From NCBI GenBank assembly GCA_034770075.1, contig CM068383.1, forward strand, positions 9,885,778-9,949,777: a stretch of 64,000 nt of DNA, in the 5' to 3' direction. Shown piece after piece: positions 13,073-24,348 of the stretch. The position numbers and the translations under genes were made by a program. Numbering within the stretch: the first letter of the stretch is position 1; each line of letters begins with the position of its first letter. Under the pieces are notes generated by a model that saw only the letters and a program-made list of their open reading frames with translations, searched no databases and was not told where the DNA came from. Origin of the DNA: Aralia elata. Taxonomy: Eukaryota; Streptophyta; Magnoliopsida; Apiales; Araliaceae.

Positions 13073-13793
13073 AGCTTTGGTATTAAGGTTTTTCGATCAA
13101 TAGATAAGGGCCCAATATCTCAATACTAAGATATTAAAAAAAAACAAAAAAAAAAACCCTATAATATTTTTAGTTCAAAATTCATATTTCCAGAAAAGAA
13201 AATTCAAAAATTTTAAATGCATGAATCTAGAGCATGAACAAAATAATACTATATTTGGGCTGAATACAGCTCAACTACATGTAAATCCATTGAATTAAAA
13301 TTTAGCCAAGAAAATAAAACAAAAAAAAAAATCCATTGAACCAAAATTGCACCTCATATGTTTTATTTTGTCTTTTCTAATTGTTTTTTTTTAAGTTTTC
13401 TTTAAATGTGAGGACAGTTGCCAACTCAAGAATTTTGCAGGTAAGCAACCATAGTTGGATATAGATTTGGTTGTTTGCCCAAAAAAGATATAAATATTTG
13501 ATTAGGGGTCTTTAATGTTATTTAACAGTATATTCTTTAAATTCTATGTTCCTTTGTCACTTGGCAGTATCTAACACTGTTTTAACACTTGTAAATGTAG
13601 TATTATTTTTAAATGATCAAAATTAGATATATTTAGATTGAGTAAGCATGTTACTCTGGCAGAGCATGGGTCAATTAATAATTTACTGCAACCCATTTAT
13701 AGTTGAACTACCCTTACTAGTTATCCATTTATTACTAATTTACTGCAACCCATTTATTACTAGTTAATTTGGTCTTAAATTCTTACCCTTATT

Positions 13794-13809
13794 CCCCCCC
13801 CCCCCCCCC
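13794..13809. repeat. Homopolymer run of 16 C
   Basis: Sixteen consecutive C followed by an A-rich stretch. Its length is unreliable in sequencing and assembly. Confidence 0.95.
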
Positions 13810-14324
13810 AACAAAAAAAAAGTTGGTCTTTATATAAACTATTCATATAAATTTGAAGGGGAAAATAGTAGTTTTTTTTCCTAGTATTAATCCTCTCATT
13901 TCTTTATTTAATTAAGGGTGACCCTTAGTGAATAAGTCTCAAAACCTATTCCTTTTTTTATAGGCGTTTTCGCTTCTCTGCAAGGGGATAAAACTCCTAT
14001 TGAGTATAAAGTGCAGTGCTCCCTATTATGTGGAAGTACGTCAAAGTTGTGCCAAATTATACAAATATTCAAATAAGCATGCATTTCGTAATTTTACACC
14101 CGGAAAGAGAAGTTATATTTCACCAAACATAAACAAACTAATAACTAGTCCTTTCGGTGTTTCCCCTTAAATGTTATAGTTCAGAAATTTGCTTAATAAG
14201 CTTTAATTTTATTATTAAAACCAGTCCTTGTGTTACCAAATAGATTTAAAAGAGATCATTTCTAATTTGCCATGAAAAAAAAAGTGGTTACATCTAGTTT
14301 TTATTCAAACATTGATCAATATTG

Positions 14325-14558
14325 TGTTGGAGATAAGAGTTGACATAGTCTATGTTATTATCTCTCAGTTGTTGTATATGATAAATATATCTTGTTAGTT
14401 AGGTTAGATTGATTTATATCCTTTATTGTTAGCCACTGCTATGTATAGATATGTATAGACTTAATCTATCTTTATCCTTGTTTTAGCTTCTCATACGTGT
14501 AGCTATTTATATTGTAATATTTACATTGAATAATAATAATTATTTTTAAAATCTTTCA
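14325..14558 (+). repeat. 5' LTR of the copia element
   Basis: The LTR is 234 bp, starts TGTTGGAG and ends TTTCA. It matches the 3' LTR apart from scattered substitutions and about 25 bp (around 14475-14500) that are missing from the 3' copy. Confidence 0.96.
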
Positions 14559-14570
14559 TGGTATCAAAGC
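14559..14570 (+). other. Primer binding site
   Basis: TGGTATCAAAGC directly follows the 5' LTR. It is one base off the usual plant initiator Met tRNA complement TGGTATCAGAGC, the common primer of copia elements. Confidence 0.9.
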
Positions 14571-14605
14571 AGGTTGTATCCTCAGCCTAATTTTTTTTTT
14601 CTTCC

Positions 14606-17326
14606 ATGGCATCCATTACTATCCCTAATGATGCTGACCCAAATTTACCTCTCGTCGTTGTTACACTTACAAATATTCTCAAGCTAAACACGACCAATTA
14701 TATGTCGTGGAAACTACAAATTCATGCTACTCTTATTGGGTATGGCCTATTTAAGTTCTTGGACGGTACCTTTCTGCCGCCATCTTCCACCATCATAACA
14801 GAGTCGACCTCTAAACCCAACCCTGCTTACAACACTTGGGTTCGCCAAGACAAGCTCCTCTTTGGAGCCCTCATTGGAACCTTGGAACCAACCATTGTTC
14901 CGCTAGTCTCTCGTGCTGACACCACCAAAAAAGCTTGGGATATTCTAGCAAATACCTTTGTTAAGCAATCTCAAGGTCATATCAAGCTCATCAAAGCCAA
15001 CTTTTGGGCCATTTCCAAAGGATCCCAAATAGTGATTGAATATATGAATGCTCTCAAAATTTGTTCTGATTAATCGGCTATTCTTGGTGCCCCTATGAGC
15101 AATGAGGACCTCACTGATCGAGTTCTTGAAGGACTTGATACCAACTACCAAGTTGTGATTGATTCGGTCCATGCCCAAGATGCGCCAATTTCCTTCGATG
15201 AACTTCATGAGAAGCTGCTAAATCGTGAATTAACCATCAAATCTCAAACACCTCCACCCTTTTTACCCGCTTCTGCACACGCCACCACTATCAGGTACAA
15301 CAATCACAACCAAAACACCCAACCCACCACTACTAGGTACAACAATCAAAACCAAAACACCCAACCCCCCTCCAACTAGCGCCACAATTCAGCCCCAAAA
15401 CCCAACTTCACTCAACCCAACTCCACTCAACCCAGGCGTACCAACCAAACCAAAGGTCCATGCTACCAAGGCAAATGCCAATGAAGCTATACCATAGGCC
15501 ATTCCCTATCCTTCTGCCCCATCTTCTAGGAAAAGTTTCCCAATGTTCAACCACCTCCTCGCCCCACCAATTACTTCCACCAACCACCCCAAGATCATGT
15601 CGCTACCTACGCCCCTACTACTCATCATTCCCCATGGTTACTTGACACTGGAGCTAGCCATCATGTCACCCATGATCTCTCAAACCTCTCTTTCCATCAC
15701 CCTTACAATGGTTCCGAGGAAATTATTATAGGTGATAGCACTGGAGTTCCCATTACTCACACTGGTTCCCTCTCTATTCCTACTTCATCTCAGCCTTTAA
15801 TTATGTTTAATGTCCTATATGCACCTATTATGTCTCGTAATATCCTGTCTATCTCCCAACTTTGTTCGGAAAATAATCTTTTAATTGAGTTTTCTTCTGA
15901 TTTTTTTGTTGTGAAGGATCATGTCACGGGGGCACATCTTATCCAAGGTCCAACTAGGAATGGTGTTTACGAGTTGTCAGCCCCTTCCTCTATTCTTGCC
16001 TATTCAAGTGTTAAATCATCAGCAATAGATTGGTATCATCGTCTAGGCCACCCTTCATTTACTATTTTTAAGACTTTAGTTTCAACTTTTAAGCTTGATG
16101 TTTCCAGTGTTCTTCCTTTCAATTGTAACTCTTGTCAATGTAATAAGAGCCACAAGCTCCCTTTTAGTAAATCGACTTTATTTTCTCATGCTCCTCTTGA
16201 TCTCATATACACTGATTTATGGACTTCTCCTGTGTACTCCATTGATAGCTACAAATACTATGTCATTTTTGTTGACCATTTCACAAAATATATTTGGTTT
16301 TATCCTCTCAAAAATAAATCTGACACAAAAGCAGTGTTTATTAGATTTAAGGCCTTAGTGGAACAATATTTTGAAAGAAATATTAAAGTCCTTTATTCTG
16401 ACAATGGGGGAGAATATCACGCCTTAGAAAGCTATCTTACTATTAATGGAGTCTCACATCTCACCTCCCCATCCCACACTCCGGAACATAATGGTTACGC
16501 TGAGAGACGACACCGTCATATAGTTGAAACATGATTATCCATCCTAAACCATGCATAACTTCCTATAGAGTTTTGGTCCTATGCCTTCACCACCGCCGCT
16601 TATTTAATTAATCGGCTTCTCATCCTAACTTTATCTCATCAATCTCTTTTCCAATGTCTTTTTGGGATGTTTCCTAACTACTCTAAATTGCGAAGTTTTG
16701 GTTGCTTATGTTATCCGTGGCTTCGACCCTATGCGTCTCACAAGCTAGACTCCAAGTCCACTCAATGTATTTTCATTGGATACTCCAAAACTCAAAGTGC
16801 CTATCATTGTTGGGACCCCATCACACTCAAAGTCTACACTTCTCGACATGTTAGATTTGTTGAAAATGAATTTCCTTACCGTAGACTCACTGACCAAACT
16901 ATTCTGACATCCACACCTAGCCCAGACTCATGGTACCCCTTGGTTCTGCCCTACTCCTGCCCACTACAACTTTGCCTCCTCACCAACCCAATGACACACC
17001 CCCCCTCTCTTGCACCTGATCAGGCCCAGCTCACACCGTCTCTGCCCACAGTCCCACCCATGCCTCCTTCCTTGCTCAGCCCACCTCAAACATCCACCTC
17101 AGCAAATAACACCCAGCCCACCCTACCATTTACTGCAACCGAACCCACCCAACCAACTCAGCCCACTACTGCCCTTAATCTGCTAATCCAACCAGCCCAG
17201 AGGATCGTTACTCGGTCCAAAAACAACATTCATAAGCCCAATCCCAAATACCTACACTACACCACAATTCATGCCAAACCCATTGAACCTACTACCGTGG
17301 CTCAAGCATTTAAGGACCCCCTATAG
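14606..17326 (+). pseudogene. copia gag-protease-integrase region, broken
   Basis: One frame runs from the ATG at 14606 to 17326. The gag part opens with a UBN2/copia-type segment (TNYMSWKLQIHATL). A degenerate zinc knuckle lies near 15465-15520. The protease motif LLDTGAS is at 15641-15661. The integrase has an HHCC finger (WYHRLGHPS, then CNSC) and catalytic-site regions at YTDLW, YSDNGGEY and TPEHNGYAERRH. In-frame stops interrupt it at 15071, 15377, 15482, 15527, 16532, 16556 and 17324, and the frame then shifts near 17345. The Pro/Thr-rich stretch after 16900 is the variable linker before reverse transcriptase. No intact polyprotein is possible. Confidence 0.93.
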
Positions 17327-17355
17327 CGTAAGGCAATGGAGATGAGATCAAAGCT

Positions 17356-18849
17356 TTGCATAGACTTGGCACATGGGACTTGGTGTCACCCGAAAACACT
17401 CGAAACCTTGTAAAATTCAAATGGGTATTTCGTATTAAATACAAACCGAATGGCACAATTGAACGTTACCGAGCTCGTCTTGTTGCCAAAGCTTTTCAAC
17501 AAAGACTCGGAATTGATTACACAGAGACCTTCAGTCCGGTTGTAAAACTTGGCACAATTTGGACCTTACTATGTCTTGCGATCACGAATAAATGGCATCT
17601 TCTGCAGCTTGATATCAACAACGCATTCCTTCATGGAACGCTACAGGAGGACGTTTACGTGTCACAACCTCCAGGTTTTGTTGATATGGCACTCCCCAAC
17701 CGTGTGTGTAAATTACGAAAGGCGATATATGGGCTCAAACAAGCACCTCGGGCTTGGTTCACTGAACTCACTAACTTCCTCCTAAGTACGGGCTTCAAGC
17801 AATCCATGGCAGATACCTCACTCTTTATTTTTCACCATGCTACTACACCAATTTATTTAATTATGTATGTGGACGATATTATTGTAACTGGTCTTAATGC
17901 TACTAACCTTGATTTCTTCATTAAAAGCTTGGCTAACAGATTTTCATTGAAGGATCTTGGTGCATTATCGCACTTTCTAGGTGTTGAAGTCATGCCTGTG
18001 AGCAAGGGGTTATTTCTCAGTCAAATGAAATATATTATTGATCTTCTGGATCGACTAAGTATGCTCCATGCTAAGCCCACTCCAACTCCCTTGATTGTCA
18101 CTCATGGGTTATCATCCACCTCCGGCGGCGACCTTCTTGCATCACCAACAGAGTATAGAGCTGCTGTTGGTGGTCTACAGTATCTCACTTTGACGAGACC
18201 CGACGTCGACTTTGCCGTTAACAAGCTTTCTCAATTCATGCATAAGCCACGGAGTGACCATTGGGCAGCCTTAAAATGCCTTATGCGCTACTTATGTGGT
18301 ACCTTGGACAAGGGTATCAACATTTATAGTGACTCACCACTTTACCTTCATGCCTTTTCTGATGCAGATTGGGCCGGTGACAAAGATGATTACACTTCCA
18401 CCATGGGTCATGTAGTATTTCTTAGTCGTAATCCTCTTACTTGGAGTTCCAAAAAGCAAAAATCATTGGCTCGATCATCCACCGAGGCAGAATATCGAGC
18501 TATAGCATCCACTACAGCCGAAATCATGTGGGTCCAAAATCTCCTTACTGAGTTAGGTGTTCATCTTGTGCATACTCCAGTCATCTACTGTGACAATCTT
18601 GGTGCCACGCATCTAAGTGCCAATCCGGTATTCCATTCGAAGATGAAACATTTGGCTCTTGCTTATTATTTCATTCGAGAACAAGTACAAAATGGTACCC
18701 TTCGTGTCATTCTTGTTCCCACAGGTGATCAGCTAGCTGACTTTCTTACCAAGTCGTTGTCACGCCCTCGACTTGATCTTCTACTGTCCAACATCGGATT
18801 ATCAGACAGACCGTCCGTCTTGTGGGGGCATGTTGGAGATAAGAGTTGA
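17356..18849 (+). pseudogene. copia reverse transcriptase and RNase H portion, open but detached
   Basis: This 497-residue open frame is the 3' part of pol, one frame off the upstream part. It contains the copia RT start (TWDLVSPENTRNLVKFKWVFR), QLDINNAFLHG, the YVDD catalytic motif at 17866-17877, and RNase H with DADWAG, STEAEYRA and YCDN. In the last RNase H block the usual Asp is Ala (KHLALAYYF), which would probably impair RNase H. The first ATG is not a natural start; the segment belonged to a polyprotein. The stop codon lies 17-19 bp inside the 3' LTR. Confidence 0.93.
18818..18830 (+). other. Polypurine tract
   Basis: CTTGTGGGGGCA directly precedes the 3' LTR. It is the expected plus-strand primer site, although short and interrupted. 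Confidence 0.75.
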
Positions 18850-19039
18850 CATAGTCTATGTTATTATCTCTCAGTTGTTGTATATGATAAATATATCTTG
18901 TTAGTTAGGCTAGATTAATTTCTATCCCTTATTGTTAGCCACTGCTATGTATAGATATATATATAGACTTAGGCTACGTGTAGTTATTTATATTATAATA
19001 TTTACATTGAATAATAATAATCATTTTTAAAACCTTTCA
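18831..19039 (+). repeat. 3' LTR of the copia element
   Basis: The LTR is 209 bp, starts TGTTGGAG and ends TTTCA, followed by the target duplication TATTG. It lacks about 25 bp present in the 5' LTR. Confidence 0.96.
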
Positions 19040-19275
19040 TATTGTTATTTAAATAGAGTTAGGAGATTAGATGAGACATTTTACAAAAAAAATTTAAATA
19101 CATAACCCCAACAAAAGAGACAAAATTCCCATTCTAGAACCATGGAGCAAGTAAAGATACTTTATTAATATGGATGATCTTTTTAGGTCATTGAAATTAA
19201 TAATAAGTCAATTGTTCTCACACATTCATGGAAAAAGGTTATACCCTTTTTAATGTTGTTGAATATGTGAAGCTG

Positions 19276-19277
<2 letters not shown>

Positions 19278-19332
<55 letters not shown>
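19278..19332. repeat. (AT)n microsatellite
   Basis: About 27 uninterrupted TA units. Confidence 0.97.
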
Positions 19333-19337
<5 letters not shown>

Positions 19338-20508
19338 CCCTTCATTATATTGGAATTCTAGAAACACATCCACATCCATGGAAGAGTAAGGAAAATCATT
19401 AATATATAGAAGATGTGTCAGGCAAAAGGTTTGAAAATTCATCAGATTATTAAGTGGTTGGTGATAATCTTCTGGATTTTACTTAAATCTTTGAAGTCGG
19501 TTCTGGAGTTTACTTAAATACTATACCTAATCTTAGCCCTTTTAATTTTTATTCCTAATCCGTCCTACTAGGTTGAGGATGTGACATAACGTAAGCGGTG
19601 CGGAAAAGTGTCGTGCCTAATTTTTTTTTGTTCAATCTGGTAAGTTAGTTCAATTTACTGTTTTATCTCAAATATAAAGTGGGAGAGTAAAATTTTACCA
19701 CTCTTTGATTTAAATCTCTTTGAGTTACTCAAATGTAGTCTCCATCCACGTATTTTCTCATATTCTCTTTATCATATATAAGCATTTTATTTTTTTTACG
19801 CACATCACGTGTGTCACAGTTAAGTTATCAATAAAATAAAGATACACCTAACGGTCAGCGAGATAAATTTTTTCACTAACATTAGGTAAACTTGATAGAA
19901 TGCATGTATTTTTAATGATTAAGAGAAATGGTAGCTGTTTAAAAGAATATTACATAGCAAATAGCTCCCATTTGTTAATTAATCCGGCAAAAATGGTGTA
20001 ATGTTTATTTGCTTCTTTTTTTTTAAATTGCACATCCTCCCTCATCCTAAAGTGAGTTCAATTACTACTCTTTCTACAATGTCCCAAGATTGCAATTCAC
20101 TTACATAATTCAAATAAGAAAAATGATATAAATGCCGACAAATTTTATGAAATAGTTAGATTGCGATTAAGGTGAAATTCTTAATGATAAAATAGAATAA
20201 TAGTGTGTGAGTCTTTCCTTAATTTCTACCTATTCTATATATCTGTATTCGTCGACATTTTTTTATCGATATATAAATTTATTCTCATGTCACTCTTTCA
20301 ACAAAATTTACAAATTCTATGAAAAAAATAAGATAAGAACTTTTAGGGTTGAGCAAGTGGTATAGTCCTCATGTAACTGTTTATATTCTCTAATAAGTTG
20401 TTCGAGTGGTATGTATTTTAAATTTTATGGGATAATATTTCTACGAGTTTAATTGGTTATCACACAGACAACTATAACTGTTGTGAATTAACTTAAAAAT
20501 ATTACTTA

Positions 20509-20764
20509 CTCCCTCCGTCCCAAATTAATTGCTTTTCTAGGACTTTTTAAGTCAAATTGACTATTTTTAAAATCAATAATTAAGCATATATAAATATATT
20601 TCTAAAATTATAAAAATTAAAATTAGTAATAAATTGTATATACTTTCTTTTGGTTATAATATCTTCTCCTATATGTTAGCAAAAATAGTAAAAAGATTAG
20701 TTTTAAAAATAGTCAATTTGACTTTAAAAAGTCCTAGAAATGCAATAATTTGGGACGGAGGGAA
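20509..20764. mobile_element. Stowaway-like MITE, family A copy 1
   Basis: A 256-bp element with TA on both sides, beginning CTCCCTCCGTCC and ending GGACGGAGGGAA. Next to the ends, 'aagtcaaattgactatttttaaaa' is mirrored as an inverted subterminal repeat. The interior matches the copies at 44198 and 44593 in reverse orientation. Confidence 0.93.
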
Positions 20765-20770
20765 TATTAA

Positions 20771-20978
20771 TTATTATATTTGTTATCTTTTAAACTTAAA
20801 TGAATTCATACTAATTTAAATTTTAAATTTTGTAAATTAAAATATATCTTTATTTTTGAAACAAATTTATTATGTTTGTTATCTTTTAAACTTAAAATGA
20901 ATTCATACTAAATTTAAATTTTAGATTTTGCAAATTAATAAAAAAAATTAAAATATATCTTTATTTTTGAAACAAATA
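20771..20978. repeat. Tandem duplication, unit about 96 bp
   Basis: The phrase 'tgttatcttttaaactta' and its following 75 bases, ending 'atttttgaaacaaat', occur twice head to tail. The second copy has small insertions. Confidence 0.85.
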
Positions 20979-22229
20979 GAGTAGTTTTTATACTATCTAC
21001 AACGAAAATATGACCTTTATTTTTACTAAGGAAATATAAAGTATCGTTAGATTTTAAGATTGAATCACACAAAAATTAACGGAAAAATAAATGATTCACG
21101 AAGTTATTTAGGTTCACCAAATTGTTGTTAGTTCTGTTTGTATGATGTATTCATATATGTATCTTTTACTCCCTACAATGATCCACTCACCAAACAATGT
21201 TTATATAGTAACTAAAAAATCCTAACTGTCATGGGTTCAAATCCATAAGACCCAAAATATTAATAAAATAAAACCGGCCTACTAATGAATCTCCAAGCCT
21301 AAATACATATTATGTTTGACTTTCAGGGACTGTCCTCTTACAACCCTCGTCCGCTTACCAGAAAACGAGACTCCCAACTAATCTGTCATAGTAATTATTG
21401 GTCGAACCCACATAAATATGAGTCAATCCCAACGAGTATATTATTTTTAACAAAAAAAAAATTTATATAAAGAAAATAATTTTTTTTTATCTAAGAGAGA
21501 GGGAGTATAATGGAAGAGAATGGACCACTATTCATTTAGCAGCTAGTCGGATTGTGTATAAATTACCCAATGAAAATATGAAATAGCTTTAGATATTTAC
21601 CAAACAAGACATGAGGAGGAACTCTATTCATTTTATTTATTATGAGTTAGAAATTTCTTTTCATTAAAACTTTTTTAAAAAAATTGGAGAACTATTAAAA
21701 AAAAATTAAAAATTTTATTAAAAAAAATTTATTTTTTTTTTAAAAAAAAATTATTAAATTTTTTTCATTAAAAAATTAAATATACACTATGAGTGTGTAC
21801 ATAAGTATGTACACGAAATATTCTTATTATATCAATGCCATTGGACTATTAGATTATTCAACTAAAATATGTGGGTTCACTCTAAAATAAATGGTTTCAT
21901 ATGATTTTTTCACACAAAAGCAAAGAAAATGTGATATAATACCGGTCCTCTTCACAAGTCAAATAGCCATTTTGTATTTTTTATATAGTTATTAGGGAAA
22001 AAACATGAACTTTCACACTTTTTATTAATTTAACTAATGGGACTCTAAATTTTCAATTATACTAGTAATATTTAGAAAAAATGACCCCAAAAAAATCAAT
22101 AATTTGGTCAGACCTTAGACTGGCTAACCGAAATTTCTGGTGTGAATTTTAATAAAAAAAATTTAAAGCAAAAAAATACTTATATCTATATAATATTCCT
22201 CGTGATTATTTATTTACTAAATTTAAGCC

Positions 22230-22312
22230 AATCAATAATGGACAGCTTTACCTCTCAGCCCTTATCTAGCGGCTCAGCCGTCACGGTCGTCACAGGTGGT
22301 AGAATTTGCAGG
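22230..22312 (+). other. Short coding-like GC-rich island, unidentified
   Basis: An ATG at 22238 opens a frame reading MDSFTSQPLSSGSAVTVVTG followed by GRIC and then a possible splice donor (CAG/GTACAC at 22312). Base composition and codon use differ sharply from the AT-rich surroundings. I do not recognise the protein and found no further exon, so it may be an orphan first exon, a captured gene fragment or chance. Confidence 0.25.
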
Positions 22313-22821
22313 TACACAATGAAAATTGCTAAATTATATTCAAAGATTTTTTTCCACAATTATTCTCGTTGTAATAAATAAATAATTTTAAAATTTTAAT
22401 ACTTTTTTTTGTAATTAGTTAATGAGGTAATTTAATTATTTGTACAAATTTGACCTAAGTTGTTGTTGAATATTTCATTATTAATGAAATACTTATAAAT
22501 TACTTCTAACGAGTTGTAATTAATTAACGTATAACATTGTGAGAACATGACATCATTTTCGGGTTTTAATAAATTTCAATTTTGGTATTAAATGCGTTGA
22601 AAGGACTTCAAACATATTCATAAATATGACGTGGCTCTAAATTGTCCAATGGACCAATTTGAAAAACATTTATACGCATTAATAAGCTTAGTTAATAAGT
22701 TTGACCAAATAATTATTGTTCTCTTGGTGCAAAGTTGGACCAAGTAATTTATTATGTGTAGAATATAGCTTACACCATTTGTCCAATTTTTTCTTACTTT
22801 AATTAATGGGAAACACAATTG

Positions 22822-22825
<4 letters not shown>

Positions 22826-22853
<28 letters not shown>
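22826..22853. repeat. (AT)n microsatellite at edge of foldback cluster
   Basis: About 14 AT units abut the left end of the foldback element that begins near 22854. Confidence 0.95.
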
Positions 22854-23470
22854 GGGAATAATCTATAATATGTATTTGTTATGGATTTTTATAGGGTACG
22901 CATCATTTATACCATTGAAAAAAGAAATGAACGACCAAGATTAGAAATTGAAAATCAATGTTCGCTACTATTAATAGCAGAGAGTAAAAAAACCGCATAC
23001 TATCTATAACCAATAAGAGCAGACGTTAATCAGAGTAAGAGTTTTACATTATTAACTATGATTTAGGGTTTATAAATTAGGATTTAAGGTTTATTAACTA
23101 GGGTTTAGAGTTTATTTATTCCTTTTTAAACTATGTTTAGAGTTTATTAAACTTATTAATCTATGGTTAATAAACCCTAAATCCTAGTTAATAAACCCTA
23201 AACCCTAGTTAATAAACCCTAAATCCTAGTTAATAAACCCTAAACCCTAGATAATAAACCTAAACTCTAGTTAATAAAATCAAACCCTTATTCTGATTAG
23301 CGTTCGTTATTATTAGTAGCAGATGGTATGTGTTTTTTTGTTGTTGTCCGTTACTAATAGTAGCGGACGTTGATTTTCAGTTTCTAATCTTGACCGTTCT
23401 TTCTTATTTTCAATGATATAGATGGTGTATGTCCTAGCTATAAGGATCCATAACAAATACATGTTATATA
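22854..23470. mobile_element. Foldback MITE, copy A of the TAGTAGCGGAC family
   Basis: The arms are inverted copies: 'ttataccattga..acgaccaagattagaaattgaaaatcaa' at 22905-22962 pairs with 'ttgattttcagtttctaatcttgaccgt' and following at 23368-23422. The outermost part repeats 'ataa(c)aaatacatgttat' as in the element at 9656. The centre holds 'gggttta' phrases on the left and the complementary telomere-like repeat on the right, so the palindrome extends through the whole element. There is no coding capacity. Confidence 0.85.
23167..23250. repeat. Telomere-like minisatellite, 4 units of 21 bp
   Basis: Four head-to-tail units each contain AAACCCTAAA then T or C and CCTAG, joined by TTAAT. The plant telomere heptamer is CCCTAAA, so each unit carries about 1.5 telomere repeats. 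Complementary 'tagggttta' phrases lie at 23060-23115. It sits inside a foldback element, not at a chromosome end. Confidence 0.9.
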
Positions 23471-24249
23471 TATCCATAGCATGTATTTGCTATGGATAAA
23501 AAATGGGCATACACCATTTATATCATTTGTTTTGAATATCAATGGCCGAGAATAGACTGAAAAATGTAGTGTCCATTAGTATTACTAGTAGACGGAGTGT
23601 TTACAAAAATACCCCTAAAGTCAACTATGTCAGTAGTTAAAAAAATAACTCGTCCGCTAGTAATACTAGCGAACGCATATCAGTTCCATCACTACACTTT
23701 TATTAATTAGAGTTTAGAGTTTTTTAACCAGGGTTTAGGGTTTATAAACTCTAAACCCTAGTTTAGAAACCTTAAATCTTAGTTAATAAATCATAAACCC
23801 TAGTTAATAAAGTCAAACCCTTATTCTGATTAGCGTCTGCTAGTATTAATAGCGGAGGTCGATTTTCAGTTTTTAATCCTCGCCGAGATTAGACTGAGAT
23901 TAGTATTTAAAAATACTCGTCCGCTAGTAATACTAGCGGATTGTTTAAAAAAGAGCTTTACATGAGATAGGTTTCTAAAGTAAAGAGAGAATGTCACTTT
24001 CAAAAGAAAAGGAAATAAAGCAACCCTACTCACCTTTCACCAAAAAAATATCTAACCAGCATATTATGCGTTGACTCTTATAGTTGACTTAGGGGTATAA
24101 TGGTCATATTTAGGCAAACACTCCGTCCGCTAATAATATTAGCCGACGCCACATTCCCTAGTTTAATCTCAACTATTGATATTTTGAACAAATGGTATAG
24201 ATGATATATACCCATTTTTAATCTATAACAAATACATGTTATGTATCAT

Positions 24250-24251
<2 letters not shown>
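23471..24251. mobile_element. Foldback MITE, copy B, nested or composite
   Basis: It starts with the small palindrome ATCCATAGCATGTATTTGCT.. (23472-23497) and ends 'aacaaatacatgttat' near 24241. Inside are repeated blocks 'gtccgctagtaatactagcg' near 23653, 23920 and 24124, and the telomere-like phrases again at 23705-23815. The phrase 'caaacccttattctgattagcgt' is shared with copy A, so one element appears to have inserted into, or recombined with, another. Confidence 0.8.

Positions 24252-24348
<97 letters not shown>
24252..24348. repeat. (TC)n(TA)n compound microsatellite
   Basis: About 17 TC units pass into about 30 TA units with one interruption, directly at the right end of the foldback cluster. 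Confidence 0.96.

Larger units (their letters stand above)
10450..14324. other. 3' flank of RABH1 and gene-free AT-rich spacer
   Basis: About the first 400 bp should be the 3' UTR and polyadenylation region of the RABH1 gene. Beyond that I see no gene. The stretch contains two MITE candidates (11910-12110 and 12455-12701), a 33-bp direct duplication (13007-13072), a run of 16 C (13794-13809) and long A or T runs. Confidence 0.6.
14325..19039 (+). mobile_element. Ty1/copia LTR retrotransposon, decayed
   Basis: A 4.7-kb element with 5' LTR 14325-14558, primer binding site 14559, gag-pol region 14606-18849, polypurine tract before 18831 and 3' LTR 18831-19039. The 5-bp direct repeat TATTG flanks it (14320-14324 and 19040-19044), which proves an insertion event. 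The domain order protease, integrase, reverse transcriptase, RNase H is that of Ty1/copia (Pseudoviridae-like). The short LTRs and the gag start resemble the Ale/Retrofit lineage; that assignment is inference. Several stop codons, one frameshift and LTR divergence show that it cannot encode its own proteins. Confidence 0.97.
19333..22229. other. AT-rich intergenic spacer
   Basis: No gene seen. It contains one Stowaway MITE (20509-20764), a 96-bp tandem duplication (20771-20978) and an almost pure A/T stretch (about 21660-21782). Confidence 0.6.

Noticed and set aside
14606..15073. Independent plant gene encoding a gag-like protein
   Set aside because: It sits between a matched LTR pair and continues in frame past its stop codon, so it is the gag part of the retrotransposon.
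20340..20430. A-box-like 'gagcaagtggtatag' suggesting a tRNA-derived SINE
   Set aside because: No B-box at the right distance and no A-tail.
23040..23290. Real telomere or chromosome end
   Set aside because: The CCCTAAA-like units are interrupted by a TTAAT linker, number only four, and lie inside a palindromic transposon with ordinary sequence on both sides.
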